Part shown: piece by piece, positions 25,001 to 36,700 of the stretch | How positions within the stretch are numbered: the first letter of the stretch is position 1 | Layout: each line of letters opens with the position of its first letter | Source of the DNA: Adiantum capillus-veneris | Taxonomy: Eukaryota; Streptophyta; Polypodiopsida; Polypodiales; Pteridaceae | Assembly (NCBI GenBank): GCA_014529385.2 | Contig: CM043960.1 | Span: forward strand, 29,688,396-29,752,395 | Length of the DNA stretch: 64,000 nucleotides | Reading direction: 5' to 3' | Notes under the pieces: model-generated | The model's input: the letters and a program-made list of their open reading frames with translations, nothing else | Database searches by the model: none | What the model was told of the DNA's origin: nothing | Made by a program: the position numbers and the translations under genes

Positions 25001-25531
25001 GCCGTGCTGAACTACACACTTATCACAAAGCCAATCAATACCAACCCACCATCTGAGGAGTACATGGTTCAGACTCTCAAAGGGGTCATTAACATGATGA
25101 AGGAGATCCCGGATCTCGCATGCCAGATGATTGTGAAAATTGCCAAGATGCTAATCACCTGCATAATAGCTTTCAATGATATAGAGGCAGCAGAGCATCC
25201 CTGGCAGATATTTGTGGAAGGCATAAGAGGGCTTTGCTTGAATATGGAGATAGAAATCCCAAGCAAGAATGTCATCATGGGATTCTATGCAAGAGTCATG
25301 CTCCTGCCCTCCCACTACATGCAGACTTTTGAGGAGGCGTTCATAACCAACTTTTTCGAAGTAGACTCCTCCATATTCAATCCCATGACAAAAGACTTGC
25401 CAGCACTCCATATAGCATATCAAAGTACTCTTAGCAACAACCCTTTTAGAGAGCTAGCCACAAAAGTAGAGATTGAGGCAAGAGCGCAGAAGTTCAGGCA
25501 CCTCACTGCAACGCTCGAGAGAAGACAGTAG
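22024..25531 (+). pseudogene. Element E gag-like coiled-coil ORF (unrecognised family)
   Basis: The only ORF of E, about 1170 codons through several breaks. It starts MPRRKAQREWNAAPYEITYI at the first ATG after the leader. Frame changes and stops occur near 22177, 22578, 23365, 23757 and 24959. Layout: an N-terminal globular part (22024-22800) with FPREMWTLHQ and KITTKIINEALHLQQG; a charged Ser/Glu/Lys-rich middle (22850-23880); a strong coiled coil (23900-24160, heptads of Leu/Val/Glu); and a conserved C-terminal domain (24750-25530) with PSEEYMVQTLKG, IPDLACQMIVKIAKMLITC and GFYARVMLLPSHYM. It ends with TAG at 25529-25531, exactly where G3 is inserted. A homologue is N2 at 42806-46476. It has no zinc knuckle, protease or RT motif. 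It sits where gag should be, so a particle protein is my inference. Confidence 0.65.
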
Positions 25532-27140
25532 TGATAGCCGTTTTTCGGCTCTCCGTAATTGCCATAGTGAGTTATCCCACCCTACCAAAATCACCTAAAC
25601 ACTGTGGCTATTCTTACCTTTTCATTGTACATAGGCGTGTGTGAGCTAGGGGACTTTTCCCATATTTTCTTAAAAAACCCTCAATTAGCTAGTCACTGGG
25701 CTAGTTGAGCCAAAAAAATAAAAAAATAAAAAAATAAAAGTATATTATGGCCTCTTTGTGTGTAAATATTTCATTGTATATATGGCCTAAATATAGGGAT
25801 TTTTTATAATTATTTTGGTATTTTATTTAAATATTTCTACTTAGGTGTGTGTTTTATTAAACCTATGTACACCTTCTTTCATCCTCTTACACCATAAGTA
25901 TATTTTTTGCCAATATGTACATACTCTAACCTTATATTTTTCCTTTATACAAATCACTCCCACATTTTCACCCTCACCCTTGTGAAAACAAAAAATTGAT
26001 TTCTACTCATTGGTCACGTTTATTATATTATTTACATGCATACCTTTTCCTCTTTCACCCAAAATAATTCAAAGAGGGACCATATCATATGATTCCAATA
26101 TCTTTCCATATCCATAACTCCTCCATATTTTTATTATTATTTTTACTCATTATTCTAACACCATGTGCTCATTGAGCTAAAGTCCATGAATAGTCCATAC
26201 AATAGTCCCACCATGAATATATTTCTTTATTCACCAATAATCCTCCTCCATGCATGTGTCAAGGGCAACTTGGATGCTTTGTATTATGATATGACAAAGG
26301 AGGGGCTCACTCTTGGATGCATTGTACAAATTCAACAAAGGAGGGGGCCACCGAAGACTTTTTGTGATGAAAACACAGGTCTTTTGGTGGGATTTTTAAT
26401 ATCCATCTCCACTCCGAATTTGGAGCTAGGGTCAAAAGAGAAAATGTATCCCACACTTTGAATAATCACCTCAAATTTTTTCATGATTTTTGGAGCTACC
26501 AGCGGTGAGATATAATTTTTTGAGTGGACCCCAGTCTGCCTACTTTTCTCACAAGTAGCCCATAGTCTTCTCTCACCTCTTTCCACACTTCTACACACAC
26601 ACACACACACACACACACATTCCTCTCAATCCCTCACTCAAACCTGCACCTTCAATGGTTTCCCTCACCTTCTTCACCATTAGCCTCCCCACTTACTTCC
26701 ATAGCTCTCATATGAGCTCCACATGTACATACACCATCTCTATGCCTCTCTCTATTATCTCCAAAGTACAATTCCATCTTAACCCTTATATATATACATA
26801 AATTCAGCATGTGTACCATGCTTAACCTCTGCAAATCAAGAGATCTCATCAACGGAATTACCATTTTCATCACGATAATCAACCTTGGCGGCGGTGGCGT
26901 AAAGAAGGGAAGACGAAGAAGAAGATCGATAGTCATTTTGAGAACCTACACAAGTAAGTCCAAAACTTCTTCAAGCTTCACCATCACAAGGATTTGCTCA
27001 CTTCATTCAACCATCCACCTCATTCTACCCATTGTAAATGTAACATTAACTTTCTAGTGATTACTAACGACTAACATACTAACACAAAATAGCATTGACC
27101 TAACCATAAAAGACACCTCACCTCAAGACATGTGTATAGT

Positions 27141-27177
<37 letters not shown>

Positions 27178-28208
27178 CCCCTCCCTCCTTACTTACTTTC
27201 ACCTTATCTACCATCAATAATGCTCTCTTTTGAGCCCACACCCATGACTCAAGCAGACAAAGAAGGCCCGCAATGTTTTGATATTCAAAAAAATCATAAT
27301 CCTGATTTGTTAGCTTGTAAATTAGGATTTCCAATAATCTTTATGAGGGGTCTCCAACCTATAAATAGGCCCCTCTCCTTCTTGTAAAACAACCTCCAAC
27401 ATCTCACATAGCACCCCAACACTCTATGCGTGAGGAGAGACTTAGGTGTAGCAACCACTTGTGAGCTTCACTCTTGGTGTGAGAGAAGCCTTCAAGCTAC
27501 ACATTGCAAGTGAGAGAGCGTGAGTTCCACAAATCTCAAAACCAGTATTGTATATGCTCCTTCATCATCAATAAATTGAGGTTTGGTGCATCAAAGGCGT
27601 GATTCGACGTTCAAATCTTCATCCTTCCATTTGTGCAATACGGTTTGGTGAATTCAAGGTGACTTGTGTATTTTGAGTTTTTATCGGTTGATCTTGATTT
27701 TAGAAAGTGTTTTAGTGTGTTTTTCATTGCTAGTTTTTTGTCCATTGTAAGAGGGTATTGTGGTGAGAGGTCTCCCACACCCTAAGACAGTGTGTGTGTG
27801 TTTTGGCAATGTTTAGCAATCACTAAGCATTGAGTGAGTTTTGTACAAGTTCTACGATAGCATCATAACGAACCATCTCCATTTGCAAGTCACAAATAAG
27901 GTATTACGTAAGATCCTTTTCTCTCTCTCTCTTCCCTTTGCTCTAGCTCTCTCTGGTCGATTGCATGTGTGTCTTGGTGTGAGGTTGCTTGTGTGTGTTG
28001 TGTGGTGCATCTTCTTGGTTGTGCCAAAATCTCTCTTGTGTCCTAGTTCTCATACCATAACTAGGTGGTGCCCCTTTTCTTGTTTGGGTTTGGCTGTGGG
28101 TTTGTTGTTTTGTTGTGCTTGTGGTTGCCCCAGCCCCAATTGAGCAGCACGGGAGCCTTGAGGGGTGTTTAGAGGTCGCCTTTCTTGTTGCCCGCCCCGG
28201 ACAGCCTC
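25532..28208 (+). repeat. G3 5' LTR
   Basis: It starts TGATAGCCG directly after the stop of E's ORF. A TATAAATA box is at 27360-27367 and an AATAAA signal at 27570-27575, the normal LTR order of promoter then polyadenylation signal. CA and CT repeats lie at about 26593-26620 and 27141-27174. By eye there are only about nine substitutions against the 3' LTR over 2.6 kb, plus repeat-length changes and a 263-bp segment (about 25726-25988) that the 3' LTR lacks. The end at 28208 is set by the CAGTAG repeat and is not the canonical CA, so it may be off by a base or two. Small ORFs inside are not genes. Confidence 0.7.
27360..27367 (+). promoter_or_regulatory. TATA box of G3 5' LTR
   Basis: TATAAATA, in the context CCTATAAATAGGCCCC, followed about 210 bp later by AATAAA. 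The identical box in the 3' LTR copy is at 39992-39999. Confidence 0.65.
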
Positions 28209-28479
28209 AGTAGACTACACTCATGGACAGATTGCATGAGGACGTGCAATGAATAGGAAGGAGAGAATGTTTGGTGAATATAGCAATGTGGCATATGACT
28301 GGCGGATGTACACCAAACCCTGTAGCATTTGCTCAATTTTAAAATGAAGCTATGTAATTCAGCTAATGATGATTTGTAATTGTAATATATTTGGATATAC
28401 CCTCTTAGCCTCTCTAAGTCTACACCCTTGTAAATGGCCGAATGGCCAATGGAAATTTCCCTTAACCCTTAAGTCAAAA
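28209..28479 (+). repeat. Misplaced copy of E's 3' end: tail, polypurine tract and 212 bp of LTR
   Basis: These 271 bp match 40843-41113 with no difference seen by eye. They contain the CAGTAG repeat end, about 55 bp of E tail, the polypurine tract AGGAAGGAGAGAA (ending at 28267) and the first 212 bp of E's LTR (28268-28479). Similarity stops abruptly at 28479, inside the LTR, and G3 pol sequence starts. No element should place E's right flank to the left of G3 pol, so this marks a rearrangement. Confidence 0.85.
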
Positions 28480-28490
28480 GAGAGGTTGAC

Positions 28491-31400
28491 ATGGAAGCAA
28501 ATGGCATTAGGCGTGGCCAAGGGAAAGGTAAGGAGAAAGAAGGAGTTACATCACAAAGTGACCATGGACGAGAAAAGAAGGCAAAGGAGACCAAGGAAGC
28601 TAAGAGAACTCGACGTCGTATCAACCTCCAAGACTTCCCTCTTGGACATGATATGTCTCCATACAACCTGTTGGAAGACATGAGAGGTAAGGGTCCTAAT
28701 ATCTCATGGCCTCAATTTCTTGCATTATGTCCACAAGTTAGGAGGGATTTAACAAGGGCAGTTAGCACTAGGAGAAAGGTAAAAGAGAGTGTGCCTGTTG
28801 TAAAAATTGCACAAGATGAAATGAATGAGGACATTACACCTGTGCTAGATTGTTACATAAAAGGGAGATTGGTTAGGAAAGGTCTAGTGGATGGGGGTGC
28901 ACAAATTTGCATCATGACAGAAGGACTCATGCAAAGACTAGGCATGCACATCCATGAGACCCGTGAAATCAAAGTAAAAATGGCAAACAATAGCAAGGCT
29001 AGGTGCGTAGGCATTTGTAAAAATGTCTTTGTGGAGGCCTTTGGCATTAAGAAGGCGGTGGATTTTTATGTTATGTCGACCAAGGGAAATGGTTACCCAT
29101 TTATCCTAGGAAGACCATGGCTAATGAAAATGCAAGCTTTGCAGGATTGGGAGAGTGGAAAGCTAATTTGCAGGAATGACAATCATAAGAAGGTTGTCTT
29201 TGACATGAAGGAGCAACGCCAAGAGGAGCTCCATGAAGAATCATCTCAAAGTGAGACGGAGGAAGGCTGGACCGATAGCACTTCAGAAGGAGAAATTAGC
29301 GGCAGCATTACTGAAGAGGAGTCTTCCATTGAAGTCATGGGGGTAAGGTTTAAGCCAAACAACCAAGAGACCTCTTGCCCAGGTTTGGAAGAGGTAGGTT
29401 CCCAAGAGAACCAAAAAGTGGAAGATGAAAGAATGCTAGAAGGTATGTTATCTACAACACTTACAAAGGATGAAAGAGAGGAGCTCAAAGGTGTGTTAAG
29501 GAAATTTCCTAGGATTTTTGCTAAAGACTACACCAATGTACGTGGAGTAGATGCTATTCAACACAAAATTGAGTTGAAACCAGAGGCCACACCTAAGGCT
29601 CAGAAGCTACAAAGGCTAGGAGTCATCAAGGAGCAGGCTTTACTCAAGGAGGTAAGAAAGCTTCTAGGAGCAGGTTTCATTTATCCAGTGGAGAATTCGG
29701 AGTGGGTATCTCCCGTTGTAGTCACTCCTAAGAAGAACGGAAAGTGGAGGGTGTGTGTGGATTACCGTCCACTCAATGAGGCAACAAAAAGAGATCACTT
29801 TCCCCTCCCATTTCAAGATGAGATACTAAATGAGGTAGCTGGTCACGAGAAGTACACTGTGTGTGATGGCTACTCAGGTTACTTTCAAATAGGTATCGCA
29901 TTGGAAGATCAATTGAAAACAACCTTTATCACTCCTTGGGGTTGTTATGCTTTTAGAGTCATGCCATTTGGTCTGACAAATGCTCCTGTAACATTCCAAC
30001 GTTTCATGAATATGGTGTTTCAAGCATTCTTTGGAAAGTCAATTAGGGTGTTCATTGATAATTTTTGCATTTATAGCTCAAAATCATTGCATCTACAAAG
30101 GGTAGAAGAAGGTTTAAAGAAGCTCTATGACATGGGAGGTCAGCTCAACCCTGACAAGTGTCACATAGGTGAGGATGAAGTGATCTTGCTTGGTCACAAG
30201 GTTTCCTATAAAGGTATTGAGGTGGATCCAGCAAAGGCAAAAGCTCTCATTGAGCTACCATCACCAAAGAGTCTTAAGGAGGTCATCTCATTCATTCAAA
30301 AGGTGAAGTATATGTCATGCTTCATTCACTTAGCCTCGGAGTTACTTCACCCTTTGCAAAAGTTGACACAACAAGTAGAATTTGCATGGTCTAATGAGTT
30401 TGAAGAGTACTTTTGTAACATTAAAGTCATTTTGTCAGAGCTACCAACACTCATGCCTCCTTGTTGGGAGTACACATTCTTTGTTAGCTCTAGTGTTGGG
30501 AAGGAAACAATTGGTGCAGTTTTATTACAACAAGATCCCCACAGTACTAGGATGCGACCCATTTACTTTGCTAGTAGGGTCATGAATGCTTTGGAGAGAA
30601 GCTACACAGAAGCAGAACTCATGATGCTTTCTCTCATGTTTGCGGTGAGAAAGTTTAGATCCTACCTGCTACCAAAACCTTTTGTAATCCTCACTGCAGA
30701 AAAATTGTTCCCTTGGGTGTCATCTCAAATGAATCTTAGTACTAGGATCTCAAAATGGATTATGGAGTTGCAAGAGTTCCAATACTCTTTCAAGGTAGAA
30801 GATAGTGTGCATGCACAATTGGCAGGGATTCTCACTTATAGGGTACATGAGAAGGAAATTAAGGTGCCTCAAGTAAAGACCCTACCATTGCCACCACCAA
30901 AAAGTATTCCTAATGCTTTTACCTTGTTCTTTGATGGAGCTTTTCGACGAGCCACAGGGAAAGCAGGGGGAGGGCTAGTGTTGCTCAACCCAAGTGGGGA
31001 GGTGGTCATGAAAGAGAAGGTCAATCTACCAGGTTCAACTAGCAACAATGAATCAGATTATGACACACTACTTCATGGTTTGAAGATGTGCATTGGCCAA
31101 GGGATACAACGTCTCATGGTAAAAGGAGATGCACTTCTCATTGTTAAATAGATTTTAGGCATTTGGGCATGCAAGAATGAAAGCTTAAGGACAAAAGTTC
31201 ATGCCATTCGTAGGATGTTTAATCAGTTTGAAGAAGTGCAACTGTATCATATTCCTAGGAAACAAAATGAAGATGCCGATTTACTTGCACAACAAGTAGT
31301 TACATGTGTTGAGAAAGAAGTGCGGGTCATCATGGTGGCAGCAGTTGTCAAGCAACCGAGATACCAAGGGTTGGAGTCATTGGCTCCCATTATTGGCTAC

Positions 31401-32795
31401 ATTTTGGAGGGTGAGTTTCCACAAGACTTCACGAAGGCTCAGAAGAGGAGACTCATGAAGAAGGAAAGTTTCTATCTCTTCCTAGAAGGCTCCCTCTATC
31501 AAAGAGGGAAGGATCAAGTGTGCAGAAGAGTACCAACTATCAAGGAAATTCCAGCCATTCTAAAAGGTTTGCATGAAGAGGCATGTGGTGGTCACTTTGC
31601 CCAAGAATTAACCGTGAAGAAGATTTTGCTTGCGGGGTATGTTTGGCCAAGTCTGCATGTGGATGTTGAACATTGGTGTAAAAGCTGCCACAATTGTCAG
31701 ATTAATGGAAACAAGCATCTGTTACATGGTCCACGACAGTTAGTCCTTGAAAATGGTCCGTTTGAAAAATGCGGCATTGATGCTATGGGTCCTCTGCCTA
31801 GGACAAAAAATGATAAACTCTACATTCTAGTGGCTGTGGACTACATGACTAGGTGGGTAGAGGCTCAAAGTGTGGCAAGGGTAAATGGGAAAACAGTGAG
31901 CAAGTTTGTCTACACTAATATTTGTTGTAGATTTGGCACACCTCTAGAGATTGTTTCGGATAATGGTCCAGGGTTTAGGAAGGGCTTGCATACAGAAGTT
32001 TGTGAAGAGCTTCACATTCTACATCGTCATAGCACACCATACTACCCATAGTCAAATGGTTTGGTGGAGAAGGCTAATGGTTTCATTGCAGGAATCATTA
32101 GAAAAATGGTGCAAAACAAGACAAAATTATGGGATGACTTCTTGGATGGTGCCTTGTGGGCATATCGAACCACATATAGGGAAGCCACGGAGTTCACACC
32201 ATTTCACTTGGTCTATGGTCAAGAGGCTTTGCAGCCTATCGAGCTCAACATTCCAACAATGCGGCTTCATGGCAAAGGTGCACAAGATGATCAAGAGGTA
32301 TGGATGGATCGACTTCTTATGTTAGTGGAGCTTGAGTGAAAAAGAGAAGCAGCTTACGAGTGTTACAAGAGGAAAGCCACACAAGAGAAAGAAAAGCTCG
32401 ACAAGAAACTGAAGGACAAAGGCATCAAGGAAGGAGAGCTTGTGCTAAGGTATGACAATCGACTTGACAATCGTTTTGATGCCATGTTTGAAACTAGATG
32501 GCAAGGGCCATACATAGTCAAGAAGGCTTTCAATTCAAGTTACTATCAGCTTATGGACTTGAATGGTAAAGAGCACTCCAGGAAGGTAAACGGGTATCGC
32601 TTGAAGCCCTATTTGAGTCGCTTTCTACCAAAGGATCTACCAAAGATCTGTCAAGAGGCCGCTGTCTCATGTAAGTATTGTTACATGAAGCATGAGTGTA
32701 ACTCCAACCAAAATTCTGAGGGGCCAAAAAATGAAGATCTCGTCAAGGACTCTGAAGCACTCTCTTTGGAAACGATGCTCTATGATGGTACATGA
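28491..32795 (+). pseudogene. G3 pol: protease, RT, RNase H, archaeal-type RNase H, integrase
   Basis: One frame of 1435 codons interrupted by only three stops: TAG 31149-31151, TAG 32049-32051 and TGA 32337-32339. Protease active site DGGA is at 28890-28901, with YPFILGRPWLMKM after it. RT carries WVSPVVVTPKKNGKWRVCVD, VMPFGLTNAPVTFQ and FIDN at 30051-30062, where the expected second catalytic Asp (FIDD) is Asn. RNase H is at about 30460-30720. The archaeal-type RNase H is at 30915-31150, with its Asp (FFDGA) at 30933. Integrase has its zinc region at 31580-31700, Asp at 31959 (SDNGPG) and Glu at 32067. The C-terminus has the WQGPYIVKKAF segment. The gag part is missing at the left breakpoint. 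Confidence 0.85.
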
Positions 32796-32810
32796 ATATA
32801 CCATCATCCT

Positions 32811-32823
32811 GGGGGAGGTCTAA
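32811..32823 (+). other. G3 polypurine tract
   Basis: GGGGGAGGTCTAA directly precedes the 3' LTR start TGATAGCC. It primes plus-strand DNA synthesis in LTR elements. The tract is imperfect because of the TCT. Confidence 0.6.
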
Positions 32824-32906
32824 TGATAGCCGTTTTTTGGCTCTCCGTAATTGCCATAGTGAGATATCCCACTCTACCAAAATCACCTAAACACTGTGGC
32901 TATTCT

Positions 32907-33689
32907 TGTTAAGTATGGAGCCTGAATTACGCTTGTAATTTTCTGTGGTAAAAGCGCACATTTGTAAGGCCCCCATTATGAGGAGAAGCCATCGTGCGTG
33001 AAGGAAAATCACTCACCGGAAACCAAAATTTTCACGGACAAGAATCAGGGGCAACTTTAAAGGCTCCGTCCCCGAGACTCTTTTTTGCCGGAATATTCTT
33101 TTTCGCCGGAATATTATGGCCGGACGGCGGCCGGAAAGTGGTCGGAAAACAACCGGTCAGTTGGCCAGTAGTCAATGGCCGATGGCCGGTGGTCGGAAGT
33201 CAATGGCCGGTGGTCGGTGGCCAAATTCAATGGCCGGTGGCCGAATTCAAAAGCGGACTTGTCTTCTCAAGGGCGGCCACACATGGGCGGATTGGAGGGT
33301 CCGATTTGGACTTATTCGCACAAGGGCGGCTACACATGGATGTCTCTCATAAGAGAGGGCAACCCTTTTGGCCTATAAAAGGAGGCCATTTTTACACACA
33401 TTTCATAGTGTGAAGTTGATGCAACAAGGTGAGTGTGAGGTGGTGAGAGTGAAGCAAGGCGGGAGCTCCATTAAGGGTATAATCCCTTTGTGAACTACTT
33501 CTTGTTTTGAAGTACTACAGCCATTGAGTGGCTGCTTTCCCGTGGACGTAGCCCACATTGGGTGAACCACGTATATCGTGTGTACTCTCTCTCTCTCTCT
33601 CTACTCTATAATCTCGTGTATATAAATCTGTCTCTCTCCATTAAGTAATCTACTCAATTATCTATTTAGCTACGTCTTATTTCCTAACA
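32907..33689 (+). repeat. Copia-2 5' LTR
   Basis: 783 bp, TGTTAAG to CCTAACA. TATAAAA is at 33374-33380, within GGCCTATAAAAGGAGGCC. A GC-rich minisatellite of GGCCGGTGGTC units lies at about 33165-33250. A CT repeat precedes the end (about 33583-33602). Confidence 0.95.
33374..33380 (+). promoter_or_regulatory. TATA box of Copia-2 5' LTR
   Basis: TATAAAA inside the short palindrome GGCCTATAAAAGGAGGCC. Transcripts would start about 30 bp downstream. The same box is at 38146-38152 in the 3' LTR. Confidence 0.75.
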
Positions 33690-33691
33690 AC

Positions 33692-33703
33692 TGGTATCAG
33701 AGC
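33692..33703 (+). other. Copia-2 primer-binding site (initiator tRNA-Met)
   Basis: TGGTATCAGAGC, two bases after the 5' LTR, matches the 3' end of plant initiator tRNA-Met and is the standard site of plant copia elements. Confidence 0.95.
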
Positions 33704-33762
33704 AAGGTTTGCTCGTAGCTAAATTATCTCAAGGAAAGGATTCCTTGAATTGAGTGGGAGTT

Positions 33763-36700
33763 ATGGCGGAGGAAGGGAAGCTCAAGATTGAGAAGTTCAA
33801 CGGCAAAAACTACCAACATTGGAAGATGCAGATTGAAGACTATCTCTACCAGAAGGACCTCTATTTGCCACTAGGCGGTCTTGCGAAGAAGCCCGCAACA
33901 ATGGCAGATGAAGCATGGATTGTCCTTGATCGAAAGGCACTGGGAACAATCCGGTTAAGCTTGGCGTCAACGGTGGCCTTCAATGTTTCGGAGATGAAGA
34001 CCACAGAGGACTTGATGAAGTCACTTGACGACTTCTACGAGAAACCATCGGCATCCAATAAGGTATTTCTTATGAAGCGCTTGTTCAATCTAAAGATGGC
34101 AGAGAATGGTTCAGTTGCAGAACACCTAAATGACTTTAACACAAACATAAGTCAACTTCGATCAGTGAAAATCAATTTCGATGACGAAGTGCGAGCTCTC
34201 CTTATACTATCATCTCTACCGGATAGTTGGGACAGCCTTGTGATGGCTGTAAGTAATTCTATCTCTGGCACAAATACTCTTAATTTTGATGATGTTGTGG
34301 GTGTTCTCCTAAGCGAGGAAATGCGAAGGAGAAGCACATGAGAATCATCAAGTGCTGCACTATCAGTGGAAACAAGAGGAAGGCTTAAGGAGAGGTTCAA
34401 AAACCAAAAGGGTCGTGATCGCTCAAGGCGGAGCAAGTCACGCACAAAGTCATTTCTTGAATGTTGGAACTGCGGCAAGAAGGGCCACGTCAAGAAGGAT
34501 TGCTGGTCCAAGAAGAAGAAGGAGACAGAGTCTCAAGACAACAAGACAACATCGGAGGCCAATGTGGCAGGTAAAGTAGAGCAAGATGCTCTAATTCTCT
34601 CATTAGACAATGTGTCTAATTCCTGGATAGTAGATTCCGGGGCTTCATTCCATGCGACACCACACAAGCAACATTTCCAAGACTACACCAAAGGTAATTT
34701 TGGGTATGTATACTTGGGAGATGATGAAGCTTGTGAGATTGTCGGCAAAGGTACAGTTTCTGTCAAAACTGCTAACGGAAATGAATGGAAGCTTAAAGAT
34801 GTTAGGCATGTTCCTTCTCTTCGCAAAAATTTGATCTCTACAGGACAATTGGACGATGAAGGTCACAACATTGCATTCAGAAACAAACGGTGGAAGATCT
34901 CAAAGGGATCTTTGGTGGTTGCCAAGGGTGAAAAAGTCGGTACACTTTACTTGTGTACTATTAGCACGCAACCTTCAGCTTGTGCAGCAACTACAGAAGT
35001 TGACAGTGCAGTGTGGCACTACCAACTTGGGCATATGAGTGCCAAAGGAATGCAAATCCTTCAAACAAAGAAGCTTCTACCAGGTTTGAAAGAAGTGGAC
35101 TTAGAGTTCTGTGAAGATTGTGTTTATGGTAAACAAAAGAGGGTAAAATTTCAAAAATCAGGAAATGAAAGAAAAAATAAAAAACTTGAGTTGGTTCATT
35201 CTGATGTTTGGGGTCCTGCAAGTACACCATCACTTGGTGGCTCATTGTACTATGTAACATTCATAGACGATGCGACTAGAAAAACATGGGTTTATGTCAT
35301 GAAGAATAAATCCGATGTATTTTCCATATTTCAAAGGTGGAAAGCCTTTGTGGAGAATGAATCAGGTACCAAGGTTAAATGCCTCAGATCCGACAATGGA
35401 GGCGAATATTGCAGCCAAGCTTTTGAAAGCTTTTGTGCTAGCAATGGCATTCGGAGGCAAAGGACAACTCCAAGGACACCTCAACAAAATGGGATTTCGG
35501 AAAGGATGAACAGGAAAATCATGGAACGAGCACGAAGCATGCGGCTACATGCAGGCCTACCGCTTGAGCTTTGGGCAGAAGCTGTAAGTACGTCTGTGTA
35601 CTTAATCAATCGGTCACCCTCAACGGCATTGGATGGGGGAGTTCCAGAAGAGGCATGGACAGGTAAACCGGTGAATTATGCATTTCTCAAAGTGTTTGGG
35701 TGTGAGGCTTTCATGCACATAGATAGAAGCCTAAGATCAAAGTTAGATGCAAAGTCCAAAAAGTGTTTCTTCATTGGCTATGGAGAAGGAGACTTTGGGT
35801 ATCGCCTATGGAATCCTGAAGATGGTAAAATCTTAAGGAGTAGGGATGTAATTTTTAATGAACAAAATATGTACAAAGATTACTTGGAAAGAAAACAAAC
35901 AAAAGAAACAGGTGATGAGTACATGGAGCTTGAGGACGGTGAAGACTCAAGGACTGCAAACGGTGACAATGTGCAACAACGTCAACCAAATGAGCAGCCT
36001 CAACCTATTCCCCGAAGATCTACAAGAGCAAGTAGACCTCCAGAAAGGTTTGTTCCTTCCTTCAACCATCTCTTGATCTCAGATTCTGGAGAGCCGGAAT
36101 CATATGAAGAAGCTATGCAACATGAATCCAAAGAAGAATGGACGAAGAGCATGCAAGTGGAGATGGACTCACTACATCGCAACCAAACATGGGAGTTGGT
36201 TGAGTTGCCTAAAGGTAAGCGGGCACTTCAAAACAAATGGGCGTACAAGCTAAAGGAAGAAGAAGGTGGGAAGAAAAGGTACAAGTCTAGGCTTGTGGTA
36301 AAAGGTTTTTCTCAAAAGAAAGGTATTGACTTCAATGAAATATTTTCTCCTGTTGTAAAAATGAACTCAATTAGGCTTGTCTTAAGCCTTGTGGCTGCTC
36401 ATGATCTAAATCTCGAGCAAATGGATGTAAATACGGCATTCCCTCACGGTGACTTAGAGGAGGAAATCTACATGCTTCAACCAAAGGGGTATGAAGTAAA
36501 AGGTAAGGAGAAAATGGTTTGCAGATTAAAGAAGAGCTTGTATGGTTTAAAGCAAGCATCAACACAATGGTACTTGAAGTTTGATCGATGGATGTTGGAT
36601 CATGGATTCACAAGATGCAACTCGGATCACTGCGTCTACACGAAGAATTTGGGAGATGGGAAATTCATCATCCTAATGTTGTATGTTGATGACATGTTGA

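Noticed and set aside
26165-26461. 98-codon frame, found again almost identical at 38757-39053
   Set aside because: Both copies lie in the two LTRs of G3. Their identity follows from LTR duplication, not from coding constraint.
25532-28479. E's own long 3' untranslated region
   Set aside because: First considered because it follows E's stop codon. It starts with TGATAGCC directly after a CAGTAG that recurs at its end, holds a TATA box and AATAAA, and the same sequence follows a polypurine tract at 32811-32823, so it is G3's LTR.
33116-33378. Overlapping plus-strand frames rich in Gly, Arg and Trp
   Set aside because: They come from the GGCCGGTGG-type minisatellite in the Copia-2 LTR and recur in the 3' LTR.
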